Notes: a model not told the origin generated them from the letters alone. DNA of 64,000 bases from Mixophyes australis (GCA_036250195.1 JAVHZZ010000001.1:379574907-379638906); one strand, 5' to 3'. Positions 46,252 through 58,230 are shown, counted from the first letter of the stretch. Program-made: numbers and translations.

Positions 46252-48509
46252 AGTATAGTAAACAAATGTGGTGATATCTTGTTAACCAACAAGTCTTATC
46301 ACAGATTGCTTCCCTTCAGTATTATAGTAGTATGACAGCCCCACAATAAGTGGAAAATATAACACTAGCGATATTGGATCAAGTGCAGGAAAAATAGTGG
46401 GTTGCTATAGAAGCCCTGCAAAGATAAGTCTCTTACTAAACTGTGATACTGTGCACTGTCCAGTTTCTGAATAAAAAGATTAAATAAACAAAAACAAACA
46501 TAAATTAGCCTATGCTGGCTCACTAATGCTAATCCTTCTCCTGCGGGTAAAATCTGGAATGGGTATGTTTATGCAACATCAGTTTGAATTAACAAAAGTA
46601 AGAGGGACAGCTGAAGATTCTCTGCAATACAGTGGAGACCCACTGTATCACAGCATAGTAAGAAGACATCTTCAACACCTGCTCATGTTCCCATTCCTGT
46701 TTTCCATTGTCGTCTGTTCATGCTTATTTGTTATTTGAAACTTTTATGTGAATTTATAGTTCAATATATCACATGTTCAACCATTCATTTATTCAGTTCT
46801 CACCACCCACGCAAGAAGACTAATCAATGCATTTATCACACTTATTGCACGGAAGCATTCTCTTCTTACTTGCATCTTATTCTGTGATCTTGGATAACTA
46901 CAGCAACAGGATAAATGTGCAAGAATGCACAGATAGACTCAAACATATTCAAGGTTCTGGTAATATCTTGTCATGAGAACAATTGAAGTCCTTCATTTAG
47001 CGATACAAAAGGGTCTCACCACATGGAAATATGTTGTAGCACATCATAGGGAATGCACACACCATTCTCTATAATTCCTGTTACAAATCTGATACTTTTA
47101 TTAAACCAGGGTTAGAAGCATCTTGTGAACTGCTCAAGGGGAGTCTCCAGGTTGTTCCATGTGGGTGACATTTCAGCAATGACAATTAGCAATGGAGCAA
47201 TGGAGCTCTTATAAACAAAGACTGAGTAAGACTACAATTCCTTAAATGTAAGAAGCCAGAGCTGGTGGCAAACAAATCACATTTGGGCCGTGATCGGACC
47301 ATTTGAAATATACATTTTGCTTGATTAAACTAAATCCAAAACACTCAACTCTAATTATTGTGTCTGAATACAAATACATGAAGATGACATATTCTTTGCA
47401 AACAACTATTGCTAAAAACAATGTCTGAGATATCACAAATATCAGGTAAGCAGGAATGTGTAAGAATGACCTTTATATACCCTCATCATTTTAAAAACCA
47501 TATTAATAAGACTGCTTTTAGCTGATATGGGCATAAAGTAATAATACTTTATTAGTGACTACTTATTTGATTAGGTGTAAATCTTGTACATTTAAAATAG
47601 AAAAATTGTCAGACAAGGATTTGCCACCAGCCACTTGTCAACACCATCTTGCCATACTAATTAGCAACTATTTTTGAGCAACATTCTTCACCTTTACTTT
47701 TTTTTAACTATAAAATAGACTTGAAGAAGCAATCTTACTCTTGCAAATACTATGCACAGCTATTTGTGGATTAATGTAATTCTAATGAAATGAATGCTAC
47801 ATTTTGATTATTCTTTAGTCTCATGCACTTCCATGCCAGGGGTCAGGTTAAATTAATCAATTAAATTTTTCTTTTACACTATGCATTTCATAGACAGCAA
47901 AAGTCTTTTGTTATTTTGTTGCACATTGTGACACTATAGAGCTGTGTTTTGTAAGCAGATTTCCTGTGATGCACATCATTTTTAAACATTGATTACAAGG
48001 TAAGCATGATGCACTGGCAAGCATATGTTGCCTATTGGATTTACATTTTAACATTGTCCAGAAATGTCTGCATCTAGAACGAAATTACAGTTGTTTTTCA
48101 AAAACTATTTAAATTATTTCGGGGAAAATATGACATTTAAAAAAAAAAAATCATAGACAGACAATATGTAATTTTTCAACTGCATAGAACACATATATGC
48201 AGGTGTACATGGGCAGTGACACACATAATTTATATGAGGCATATTTTAGTTCCATCCACGCACCCTATCTTATTCAATTTTTAATAGACCCTGGACAAAA
48301 AGGGGACCGTTAATAAAGTGTGGTTTAGAGAAACTGTTGTTATTTCAGAGATTTTTTTGGCAGTTTTCAAACCACCAGATGTTAAAAAATCATCATTTTA
48401 TTTTTTTCTCAGCTCAAACTTACCAAGATGTAACCCAGGATCCTCCAAATGACAATAGCGGACCAGCACTCCCCATCAGCTAATGATACCAAACATGTCT
48501 CTCAAACAA
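46252..48509. other. AT-rich non-coding stretch
   Basis: No gene or recognisable element. Confidence 0.4.
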
Positions 48510-49061
48510 CAATACAGAGATGGAAGTTGCTCAATCCATTTATAAGTTCACAGCAAATGCTTGAAAGAGTGGTGTTATCCAGGAAGGAGAAAATAGAGAA
48601 AAATCCTGCAGCACACTGCTGTGCACTAGTAATTGAGGCGCTATTCTACATGTACATAAAAATGCAGAATACTCAGTTACACACCTTTGCAAATGCATGA
48701 AAGTCACACGCCCCATCAAGGTGGTTCTGCTAACAGGGTGATCCCAATTCTAAACAATGAGAGTCCCTACATTAGGTCATACATTCATGTGTTTTTATAT
48801 TGCGTTCTAACTTACCTTTGATTAGAGTTAGGACTTCCCTATTAGCAGAAGCACCTTGACAGGGCGGGAGGCATATCATGCATTTGCAAATGTGTGTAAC
48901 TGAGAATTCTGCATTTTTATGTACAAATATTATAGCAGTCCTATTATAAGTTCACAGCAGTGTGCTGGAGGATGTTTCTTTTTCCTTACTTGACAACCCC
49001 ACCCTTTTAAGCACCTGCTGTGAACCTATAAATTAATTGAGCAACTTCCATTTCTGTAGTG
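48510..49061. mobile_element. 552-bp foldback element
   Basis: Two arms of about 250 bp (48510 to about 48757, and about 48815 to 49061) are inverted copies of each other. Shared blocks include ATGGAAGTTGCTCAAT, GTTCACAGCA, CAGCACACTGCTGTG, GTACATAAAAATGCAGAAT, CTCAGTTACACAC and TTTGCAAATGCATGA. They surround a centre of roughly 60 bases. The outer ends are CAATACAGAGATGG on the left and the complement of CACTACAGAAATGG on the right. No duplication of flanking bases is visible. It is a non-autonomous DNA element by structure; the superfamily is undetermined. Frames across it are not coding. Confidence 0.85.
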
Positions 49062-50170
49062 TGTCTGTCTGCATAAGGAAATAAGTATGTATCTTCTTGT
49101 TGAATACAGGCATACCTGCTTGCTTTTTCCATCCGCTTAAAAAAATTGCAAATTGCATTTACTTTGTGTTTCATAATTATACAGACCCTTTATGAGCATT
49201 TTACAATTCTCAGCTTCAATAGAAATAATTACTGCTATTCTCACTATGGATGCATAATGTTTCTCTTCTCATGATGATTAATAAAATAATCTAGGGATAC
49301 AGAGGACAGGTGATAAACACATTTATTTCTACCATTATAAATATCAAAACATTGCATGAGAAGTCACCTGTTAATGGGTCAGATAACAAAGGTATCATTG
49401 TTATGTTACTAGTGTCAAAAATTCTGTTATATATTTTATTATGCAAGTAAAGCTATTTGAAATGTTTGTAAGAATAGTCATTATGGTTCATACAGATATT
49501 TTGTGGGATTTTTTTTTGCGCCTTTGTTGTTATGACCATCAAATTAACATCTGAAATTGTTTAATTATCCCTGAGTGACTTCTTTTTTTCCACACATATC
49601 AATTATTTCATATTATGTGATGAAGATGTATTTTTATTCTTCAAATTCTTACCAATAGGTACATTTATAAATCTCAGTTTGTCATAGGATAACTCGTTAA
49701 TCTCTCAATTTGATTTATTCCTCAGTTCCTCAAAAACAAGGAAAGAGCTTCTCTGACAAATTTTCACTTAGCACACACTTTGGATTCAGATGATAAGGAA
49801 ATCAGGAGAATTGCATATAGAAAAGTAATCACCTATGTCCAGTAATAGTCCATGGCTGGACAATTCCATTTAAGATGAAAAATGACATGTGGACGAAGCA
49901 TCTATAACAATTAAAGTTGCCTATCACTGCAGGTCTAACATTGTGGAGATAGATATACTTGATGTATTGTAAAAATTTTAATCAACTGGGGAAAGAACCA
50001 GTGGCCATGTGATAACTGCATTTTAAAGAGTGGTTCACTTGCCATAGCAGCTACATAAATGTACATAACCGTCATCAAATAATTTGTGGTACTACTTACA
50101 AATGTCAGCAACTCCATGGCATCAAAACAACAAAAAACTAAATAAAAAAATATTTCAAAGCAGGCTCGTT
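49062..50170. other. AT-rich non-coding stretch
   Basis: No gene recognised. Confidence 0.4.
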
Positions 50171-50805
50171 ATGGCGAAATCAAATAAAAACACACTGGAA
50201 AGATAAGCGGGCTGTTTCCTGCCCAGATAAAGAGGAAACAGACCCTCTACAAAAAGGTCTCATGACTGTTTGTTTATTGAAATCTCTCTATTCAAACTTT
50301 AAAGTTGACTTCATAAATGTACTCACCTTCGTTCGGAAAGTGATTAAAGCTGAGATTGTGAAATTGAGAGAAATTGAGAGAGCTCATCCTGACATTAAGC
50401 ATGAAGAAATAATCAAAGATCAAATTTCTTTAATTTATGCTGCTGAACACAGAGAGGAGGAGATTCATCAGCTCCATCTCAAAATAACTGAACTTGTTGT
50501 AACAATATAAGTATTACAAGCATGCAGGAGACAGTGACATATGCACAAATCCTCACAATTCTGCAAGATTTATTCTAAACTTTGCTTTAAGCTGCCACAG
50601 AAATGGATCTAATGATTGACAGAGCTTACAGGCTTCCGAAATCATCACACATGGGTGAGAAAATATCCAGGGATGTACTTTTGCGCCTCCATTTCTTTAC
50701 AACTAAAGAGAAAATTGTAACTGTATTTAAATCTAATGCTGCATACCGAGCTCAGTATGCTAATTTGCAGATCTACTTAGACCTGTCACTTAAATTTAAA
50801 TAGAA
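50171..50805 (+). pseudogene. L1/Tx1-type LINE ORF1 remnant
   Basis: A candidate start ATG at 50171 (MAKSNKNTLER, then a stop) is followed after a frameshift by a charged helical segment (50262-50510) with KAEIVKLREIERAHPDIKHE, KDQISLIYAAEHREEEIHQL and HLKITELVV, coiled-coil like. After another break, LMIDRAYRLPKSSHMGEKIS, RDVLLRLHFF and YLDLSLKF (50609-50800) match the RNA-binding region of L1-type ORF1 proteins, including the DRAHRIPK-like and RDV(L/I)(L/V)R blocks. The element would package its RNA. No ORF2 follows, so this is an orphan 5' piece or a truncated insertion. Confidence 0.65.
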
Positions 50806-51885
50806 GGGGATAATTTGCTTCATTAACACACATCCTCAGACAAAATGGAATACTTTATAAATGGGGATTTCCTGTAAAATTGATCATAGCATAAAATAGT
50901 AATTTTCACAGAACTAGAAGAAGATCTACACATTAAAGGGGAATTCAAATGGACAATGTGAGTTAGTGACTCACATTGTTAGGAATGGGTCCAAGCGTAT
51001 TTGTGAATTAAAAGGGGTAACTTGACATATTAAATTACATGCCTACCCTCATGTCTTCCTTTACAATCACTTTATAGTCACCTGAAAGTGCTAGAAGCCT
51101 TTAATTAGTAGCACATGTAGCCACATTTATGTGTCAACTTGCTTGACCTAATAGAGTATTTGTAACCTAGACCTTAACACTTACTACTATTATGTTGACG
51201 TATGACTAATGTGACCTAATCTCTGACTATGAATGCCTTCAAGGTATGCCCTAGCCAATTCCCTCTAGAAAATAGGTTGATGGTCTCATCCTTGTGTGAA
51301 CACCTAAGGTGGAGAAAATGGAAAGATCAGAGCGCACTATCTGCATGTCAGTGAGATTATGAGCACTCAAGCCCTCAACTATGCACCGCGTTGGCCAATC
51401 TTGGTCCTCAGTAACTTCAAGGAGTAGGTGTGATTAACACTGATGAGTCAGCATTAGCAGAGCACCATGGCACTGAAACAGATCATTTTCCATATTACTT
51501 AAAAAAAAAAAACACCTCTCATTAGCAATACTCTATTTACGCCTGTTTTCTTTTCCACTCTCACCTCATCTGTCTGTGCCCCTTATTTTGGGTCTTGCAT
51601 GTTATGAGCTATGTTTCATGAGTGGCATTTATCTTGTCAGTCTAACATATTTATATTTATAACACATTTTATTTTTAAACATAGTGCAAACACTGTTTTT
51701 GTAAAGCATCACTTTTATGTGTCTTAAATGTACACTCTTTCACCAAAATGTTAAAATATGTATCTTTACTATACAAGAATAAGTTTGCTTTTTTTATTTT
51801 GATTTTTTTATTAATAAAAACTAAAGAAAAAAAACCATATTCAGATTTGAATTTTTTCTATACACCTGGCCCTTGCCATTGAAGA
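50806..51885. other. Non-coding; 11-bp hairpin at 50953-50979
   Basis: ACAATGTGAGT (50953-50963) and ACTCACATTGT (50969-50979) form a perfect hairpin with loop TAGTG. Nothing else recognised. Confidence 0.5.
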
Positions 51886-52368
51886 AGGACCTGGTTACAG
51901 GTTACCCTAGCTGTGTTATTTTTTGAAGCAGATGTGTGTGGGAGTAATTCCATCTTCTGAATAATTTCATAAAACTCTGGTATGTAGGTCTCTTGAATGA
52001 ACAGCGTGTTATCTTTACAAACTTTCTGTTTAGTGTTATTTTGACCTCACAGTATTATGTATTATGCTGTCTATCCAATATCAAATGCAAAGCAAAATCT
52101 CTGAATGTTTATTTTGAAACTTCTGGCTACAGGTGACACTAGGTGTGTTATTTTTGAAGCAGATGTGTGTGGGAGTAATCCCATCTTCTGAATTAGGAAT
52201 AATTTCTACTTCTAATAATTTCTAACTTCTGACCATTTAGGTCTCTTAAAGGATCAGCATGTTGTCTTTGCTTGTTCTGTATAGTGTTATTTTTACCTCT
52301 CAGTATAATGTGCTATGTCTATTCAAAATTTAATGTGATTCTAATGTGTAAATGTTTGTTTTAAAAAA
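51886..52368 (+). repeat. Tandem duplication, about 235-bp unit
   Basis: Two diverged copies meet near 52124. Shared blocks in order are CTACAGGTGACACTAG-like, GTGTTATTTTTTGAAGCAG, ATGTGTGTGGGAGTAAT, CCATCTTCTGAAT, GTAGGTCTCTT, TAGTGTTATTTT, and CTCAGTAT followed by ATGT. No coding potential is recognised. Confidence 0.8.
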
Positions 52369-52440
52369 AAATTAAAGAAAACATAACTAAAAAAGTCATT
52401 ATTCCAAAATGTTGATTTAACACTGTTTCGTTGTCTCTAA

Positions 52441-52852
52441 GTCACGTAGATGAGGATCAGCAACCCACTGTTGAGGGACATGATCCGTCAACAGACGAAA
52501 CAGATCCATAAGTGCCAGTCTCCTCACCACCACCTACAGCAAAATCTCCTACTCAACAACTGTTGAAAAAGCTGCAAGTAGACAGGGCTCCATGGAGATG
52601 AAGCATGGGTTGGATGATCTCTAAAGGTCTAGCTTCCATGCAGCACCTGCAGATACAACAGCATGAGATGCTTCCCTTGCAATACAAGCTGCAAAGTACG
52701 CTAAGTGAGATTGGCACATCATTGGTGGCCAATATAGACAGAATTGTCCCACAAAATTAATAGCAGTAACTTGGCCATGTGGACATATTTAGCATGATGA
52801 GCCAGAGCCACAGAGACAAGAAGCTTTAACATCTAGCTCTGCCCCAGCATCT
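52441..52852 (+). pseudogene. Possible C-terminal relic of a Myb/SANT-type transposon protein
   Basis: The plus strand reads VDEDQQPTVEGHDPSTDETD, a stop, VSSPPPTAKSPTQQLLKKLQ, a stop, then MQHLQIQQHEMLPLQYKLQ and SEIGTSLVANIDRIVPQN (to about 52757). An acidic/proline-rich linker followed by a Gln/Leu-rich helix resembles the C-terminal part of Harbinger-associated Myb-like proteins. Several stops interrupt it. The hAT MITE at 52861 was inserted just downstream. Identification is tentative. Confidence 0.35.
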
Positions 52853-52860
52853 ATCACATC

Positions 52861-53239
52861 TAGGGCCGGATTAACCATAGGGCTAACTGGGCTACAGCCC
52901 AGGGGCCTATGGCATCCAGGGGGCCCTTGAAAGTGCTCAGCAGCAGTATTGATCGGTCAGGGGCGGGGGCGCCCCCGGCGCGATCAGTGTTGCTGAGCAC
53001 TTTCACTGCGGTCCTTCTCCGGCGCGCTGTAGTCTCCTTACTGAGGAGATCTCGTAAGTCTCACTCTCACGAGATCTCCTCAGTAAAGAGCGTACAGCGC
53101 GTCGGAGAAGGAGGTAAGTGCCGGGCAGGCAGCTCGGATCAAACGGGGCGCGGGCAGCTCGGATCACGGGGGGGGGGCCCTCACGGGGGAATGGCGGCCC
53201 CCTTAGCCCAGGGGCCTCCATTCCCTTAATCCGGCCCTG
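52861..53239. mobile_element. GC-rich hAT-type MITE with nested hairpins
   Basis: The 379-bp element has ends TAGGGCCGGATTAACC and CTTAATCCGGCCCTG, matching a hAT terminal repeat of the CAGGGCCGG type. Flanks ATCACATC (52853-52860) and ATCAAATC (53240-53247) are an 8-bp duplication with one mismatch. Inside are at least two more inverted pairs: GAAAGTGCTCAGCA (about 52928) with TGCTGAGCACTTTC (about 52991), and TCCTTACTGAGGAGATCTCG with CGAGATCTCCTCAGTAA (about 53033 and 53079). GC content is far above the surroundings. Frames across it are structure-driven, not genes. Confidence 0.85.
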
Positions 53240-53247
53240 ATCAAATC

Positions 53248-53661
53248 ACAGCTCCGGGTGTGCAAAAAAGGTCCTAATATCGGGCCTGGCAGCAATGGCC
53301 TATGAAGATCAAAATCAATGTTTAGTTATTTTTGTTTTCTTATGTTTATTAACAAAATATAGACTTTACAAAGGTATGCTGAAATGTTTACATTAGTCAT
53401 ACATATAGTTTTACAGAAACAATAGTATATGATGTAGATTTTTAACATGAAAAATAGCATTAAAAAAATAAAACAAAATCGTTAGGTTGCAGGGGATAGA
53501 ATGTGTTCCATTAACAATTTAAAGAATGGCCACTTTAAGATTTTTTTAGCACATCTGTGCAGTATTTGTATGGAGCATGCATTGTATGGCCATTATAAAA
53601 AAAACTGCACAAATGTTACCCCTTGCATAACAACATATTTTAACATGGTTTTAAAATTCCA
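53248..53661. other. AT-rich non-coding stretch
   Basis: No gene recognised. Confidence 0.4.
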
Positions 53662-53748
53662 AGGGGTAAATGTATTAACCAGCAGTTTCTGCAAGTCGGC
53701 GTTATTTGGCGACTTTGCAAGGCAAATTTAAAATGACAATGGCTTTCA
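53662..53748 (+). repeat. Copy of the GGTAAATGTAT short interspersed repeat
   Basis: It starts AAGGGGTAAATGTATTAACC, then TTTCTGCAAGTCGGCG, GACTTTGCAAGG and AATTTAAAATGACAATGGC, matching the copies near 7.0 and 13.9 kb in block order. Confidence 0.6.
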
Positions 53749-54765
53749 AGACAAAACATGATCCATACTTCTCATTCTTCAGCTTGTGGAATGTGTTTTT
53801 AGGCATAAATATGCAAACGGGTAATGGATATATGTATGACATCTCTACAACCCATGTTATAGATGAGGTTTTAAATACTCCTTAAGGTTACCATTGAAAG
53901 TGACCTTATACATAAGACTACACATAATATTTTCTCTTTAATCATCAATACTGTGACTTAACAGTTCTGCTCTAATGAACTGCAAAGGGCATACAGAATA
54001 GTGTGTTTACAGTGTAAGTTGTAAATGCACAACAAACAACCAAAAGGAAAATCCCTTAACAGGGGCTGAAATAATGAATACCAAATTCACTTTTTCAGCA
54101 GTTTTATTACAGACGCTGCTACCTATAAACCAACACTGAAAAATAATAAAATACCTATAAGAACTAAACCATATTGTGTAGAAAAATAAAATGTAATGAG
54201 AAAATCTGTATTAAGCTTGTTGGGTGCTTCAATAATATTATATTATGAAATCATTTCAAATTTCAAATAATTGCAAATGTATATAGTATCAAAACAATCC
54301 ATAAAATACAGTTTACATGGTAACAGTTATAACATCTATATACCCAAGTATATATGCTGTCAGTTACTGCACTTCAGCTAACACATCAGCATTGTGACAC
54401 ACGTGGACTGACACGTATCTGCAGATTTTGAGCGTATTGTACACAAAATCACTCTGCGCATGCCCAGAACTGGGGAAATACATCTGTGAATGCAGCCCTG
54501 TCTGCTGTCTTTAAACGCTAAGGACATTTAATATAGCCTAAAATTTTGGGAAGTGAACGGGATGCGGAAGTAAGGTTTTGCCATAGTCAATTTTCACAAG
54601 ACACTACAGGATACATCCAATACATAATATTGAATTAATGTTACCTGCATTAATGATAAAACAGTAAAAAAAGTGTTCTTTTCATTTAATTTTTTCCATG
54701 AAATACATTTAATAGGTTGTGCTTAATGTCTACTGCACATAAACTAAATTTTTACAGTTGCTCCT
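53749..54765. other. AT-rich non-coding stretch
   Basis: No gene recognised. Confidence 0.4.
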
Positions 54766-54839
54766 GATTGTAAATATGTGTTAGAGCATGTATAGGAGAC
54801 TGTCATCAGTCACACAACAATGTTGGTCAGAGGGTTGTT

Positions 54840-55491
54840 TTCTTATGTTAGCTGTGTAGAGGGTGGTAATAGGGTAACCTAGGGAGATTAAGATGCTGGT
54901 TGAGGAATATCATAAGCTTGTCTGAAGAGAGGAGTTTTCAGAGAACGCTTGAAGGTTTGAAGACTGGAGGAAAGTCTTATTGTGTGAGGGAGGGAATTCC
55001 ACAAAATGGTTGCAGCCCTAAAACGTCCTGTAACCGGGAATGGGAGGATGTGATGAGAGTGGAACAGAGATGCAGATCTTGTGCAAAACGGAGGTGTCGA
55101 GTTGGAAGATATTTTGAGAGAAATTAGGAGATGTATGTTGGTGCAATTTTGTTGATGGCCTTGTAGGTTAGTAGAAGAAGTTTATATTGGATTAGTTGAA
55201 AAACAGGTAACCAATGTAAAGACTGGCAGAGTGGCTCAGCAGAAGAAAAACGGTTTGCAAGGAAAATCAATCTAGCCGCTTCATGCAAAATAGATTGTAG
55301 GGGTTAAAGTCTGATTTTGGGAAGACCAGTAAGGATGGAATTGCTATATTTAATGCAGGAGACGAGTGCATGAATTAAGGTTTTTGCAGTGTCTTGTGTG
55401 AGATATGTGCGTATTCTGGAAATGTTCTCTAGATGTATGTAATATGTCAAGGATTGCACCTAGGCAGCAAGCTTGTGGGGTGGAATTTATG
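54840..55491 (-). pseudogene. L2 ORF2 C-terminal region
   Basis: Minus-strand reading shows PTISIKYLLQSILHEA-type coding remnants, AARLIFLANRFSSAEPLCQS and LHWLPVFQLIQYK, then ATIWWNSLPHTIRLSSSLQT-like and FKRSLKTPLFRQAYDI blocks in changing frames. These match the plus-strand L2 copy at 40770-41160. The plus-strand 75-codon frame here is a shadow. Confidence 0.7.
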
Positions 55492-56563
55492 GTCATTGTC
55501 ACGAACAGCACTCACCTGAGCCTGCGTGGGGTGTGTGTGATAAAGGGTTAACCATAAAAACAACCATCTGGTCTATCTGAAATTATTAAATCCTTCCCTA
55601 TCTATGCCACACATTAGCTTTGCGGTACCAACTATGCCACCACCAAGGTTTTTTCTAAGAAGAGCTGACACTCTTATTTAGGAAGCCTTCGGTTCTCCCT
55701 AGAATTAATCTTGCACAATTTACTTTAATCAGAGTTCACATCAACCACAATGTTCTCCCCATTTCAATTATGTAGCGTCTTGACCAAACTATTGCGTGAA
55801 TTCATAAGAACACAGAGACTTGAACTTATTAAGTGTAATTTAACATGAAAAATACATCCACAATGCTTAAGATAAAACAGTTAATAAAAGACATACAAAT
55901 ATAGCGCAATTGTTTCTTATAAAATAAAAAGGATAAAACACTGAATTGATACCTCACTTATAATCAAGTTTCTGGTGCTGGGAGAAGCAGGAAAAATGGG
56001 ACCCTCTTCAATCTCAAATTGACTCTCCATGAGTGTACAAAAACTTATATTTACACTACAGTTTTAAAACCAAGCTGCAGGGCCCACAGCCCCCCTTCTT
56101 GGGAGGTCAGAACCAACAGGTCGCTAGAATGCAAATTAGGGTTTTATGACTGTGCTGGAGAAAACCTTCTAAGTTTTCCTTCGTCTGCATACCACACATG
56201 CCTCTGGTAAGTATGATATTGGAAAAAATGATATGATATTTTCCTGTGACCCTATTCAGCTTGAATCTGTCATTAACAAGCAACCCTGTCTCTGCAGTCG
56301 CCATGTCTGGGGCCTCCCAAACATGTGTTAGATTTCATTGCCTTGAAAGAGATATCCTCAAAGGCTTTCACGTTTGCGACCTGGCATAAATGATACAAGG
56401 TGCTACCATTATCTACCAGCCCCCTCTGGGTAGTTTAACATAAACAAAACCCATTGATCTAAACAGCTTCTCTGAGAGCCATGTCATGCTATTTCTAGGA
56501 ATTAATTCACAAACACATATTTGCAGATTTATGCCTAAAAATTAGCTTGCACATGACAGTCAT
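55492..56563. mobile_element. Solo LTR with 5-bp target-site duplication
   Basis: The LTR proper is 55497-56558 (1,062 bp). It begins TGTCACGAACAGCACTC and ends GCTTGCACATGACA, giving TG...CA with TGTCA/TGACA inverted ends. GTCAT occurs immediately before (55492-55496) and after (56559-56563), the duplication left by an integrase. Removing the LTR and one GTCAT restores the L2 sequence. No internal region is present, so two LTRs recombined and left one. I see no assignable coding region; family (gypsy or endogenous retrovirus) is undetermined. Confidence 0.85.
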
Positions 56564-56623
56564 GATATTAACAGAAATAGAAATGTCAGGCAGGAAGCTT
56601 CTGTTTTTGGGTGGGAACATTAT

Positions 56624-57545
56624 TAATTTAATTTTTGAAAGATTGAGTTTGAGCAGGCGAGAAGACATCCAAGATGAAATACAGAAAATGTAGAAAGACA
56701 GTCAGTAACACGAGACAACACAGATGGTGAGAGATCAGGAGAGGATAGATAGAGTTGTATATCATCTGCATAGAGATGATACTGAACTCCAAAGAGCTTA
56801 TTAGTTTTTCAAGAAAAGTGGTATAGATAGAGAATAGCAGAGGACCTAGGACTGAGCCTTGTGGTACTCCAACTGAAAAAGGAGCATAGGTGGATCCAGA
56901 GAAATGAACACTGAAAGAGTGATTAGATAGGTAGGATGAGAACCAGGATAGGACTGTGCCTTCAAGACCTAAGGATTGTAGCGTTTGTATGAGAAAGTGG
57001 TGAACAGTGTCAAATGCAGCAGAGAGATACAGGAGAATTAGAAGAGAGTAATAGCCTTCAGTTTTTGCTGTGATCAAATTATTGACAACCTTGGCCAGCG
57101 CAGTCTTTATTGAGTGTTGAGAGCGAAAGCCTGACTGAAGAGAATCCAGTAAGTTACTTGCTGTAAGAAAGTGTGTGAGGTGAGTGTAGGCAATTCTCTT
57201 GAGAAGCTTGAAGGGGCATGGGAGCTGAGAGATGGGGCGGTAATTTGATGGAGAGTTTGGGTCAGAATTTTGTATTTTCAAAATAGGAGTAATCACTGCA
57301 TGCTTGAATAGTAATGGAAAAATGCCAGTAGAGAGAGGAGAGATTACATTTTTTAGTTAGAAGTGGAATGAGCACAGGAGACAGGGACCTTCCAATATGT
57401 GAGAGTATGGGATCAAGAGGACAGGAGGTTGAATAGGAAGATAAGAAGAGAGTAGAAACTTCCTCTTCATTTGTGGGATCAAATGAGTGTCAGAGAGTGC
57501 TACAAAAGAATTGAGCAGATTGCTTGTCGAGGGATATGATACCAT
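56624..57545 (-). pseudogene. L2 reverse transcriptase, broken
   Basis: The 222-codon frame (57296-56628) carries NYRPISQLP (residues 18-26), [20 protein letters not shown] (55-74), [12 protein letters not shown] (89-100), [12 protein letters not shown] (113-124) and [13 protein letters not shown] (143-155), the RT motif series of L2/CR1-group LINEs. In the first motif the catalytic Asp ([10 protein letters not shown] in relatives) is Tyr. The YADD box is present in another frame as [13 protein letters not shown] near 56785-56745, so a frameshift at about 56800 breaks the protein. A stop or shift also separates the upstream piece (57545-57357). Confidence 0.9.
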
Positions 57546-57869
57546 TTCAAGTCTGATCTTATTAATTTTGTCCTTGAAATAGGAAGCAAGATCCTGGGCA
57601 CTGATGGTAGTTGGAGGGTTTGGAGTGGGAGGGTTTAGAAGAGATTTAAATGTGATAAAAAGGCATTTGGGTTTAGAAGCCTGAGTATAGATGAGAGATT
57701 GGAAGTATGTGTGGAATTATTTTTACCCAAATCCTGACAACAGTTGTCTAGCCATTTGTAGCGTTTGTAAAGCCAGTTAGTAGAGATAGGGACCTTAACC
57801 ATCTAGGATCCTCATAAATGTTAGGCCATTTTAACAGAGTTCATGGGAAGCTTTTAGGATAATCAGAAA

Positions 57870-58230
57870 CTTACGCTAGAAATATAACATCAAGTAGTCC
57901 AGCATCAGCTAGCTCCCTTCTCTCACCTAGATCCCGGCACCTGCAATCTATACCCACAACACTGTCCTCATCAATATCCTGACTAATGATCGAATTTAGT
58001 CCTGCATCGAAGTTGCTAAGGCTAAATGACTCCTCCACTATCCAGGATTCCTTAGCAGAATTATTTAGCGTTGTTTTCCATGCTGTTGTGGCTGCTGATG
58101 CTGGGGGTGGATCTTCATCCCAGAAGCAGAACAAGAAGAAGACTACTAGTAATTTACAACAATTGACTGTTAGACAATCCTTTGCTAGAAGTATGAAAGC
58201 TGTCACCCAACCCAGTCCCAAAGCAGATCA
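57870..58230 (+). pseudogene. Possible hAT/ZBED-type protein fragment
   Basis: The plus-strand frame 57986-58279 reads a Gly/Ser linker (ADAGGGSSSQKQNKKKTTSN), then LQQLTVRQSFARSMKAV, resembling the short Ser/Lys linker and QLT(I/V)xxSFAR block that follows the BED zinc finger in hAT-related proteins. No zinc finger or catalytic core is seen. The minus strand is also open here (116 codons). Weak identification. Confidence 0.25.

Larger units (their letters stand above)
54766..57830 (-). mobile_element. L2-type LINE, 5'- and 3'-incomplete, split by a solo LTR
   Basis: Two minus-strand parts, 56564-57830 (RT and upstream) and 54766-55491 (ORF2 C-terminal part), are continuous once the LTR at 55497-56558 is removed. 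The 3' part closely matches the L2 copy at 40730-41240 (for example AACAACCCTCTGACCAACAT, GTTGTGTGACTGA) but lacks the last 250 or so bases with the (TGA)n tail. The upstream part carries the segment before the RT (LDPILSHIGRSLSPVLIPLL). No endonuclease domain is visible. Confidence 0.85.

Noticed and set aside
52909..53229. Plus- and minus-strand Arg/Gly/Pro-rich frames
   Set aside because: They lie wholly within the GC-rich hAT MITE and reflect its hairpins.
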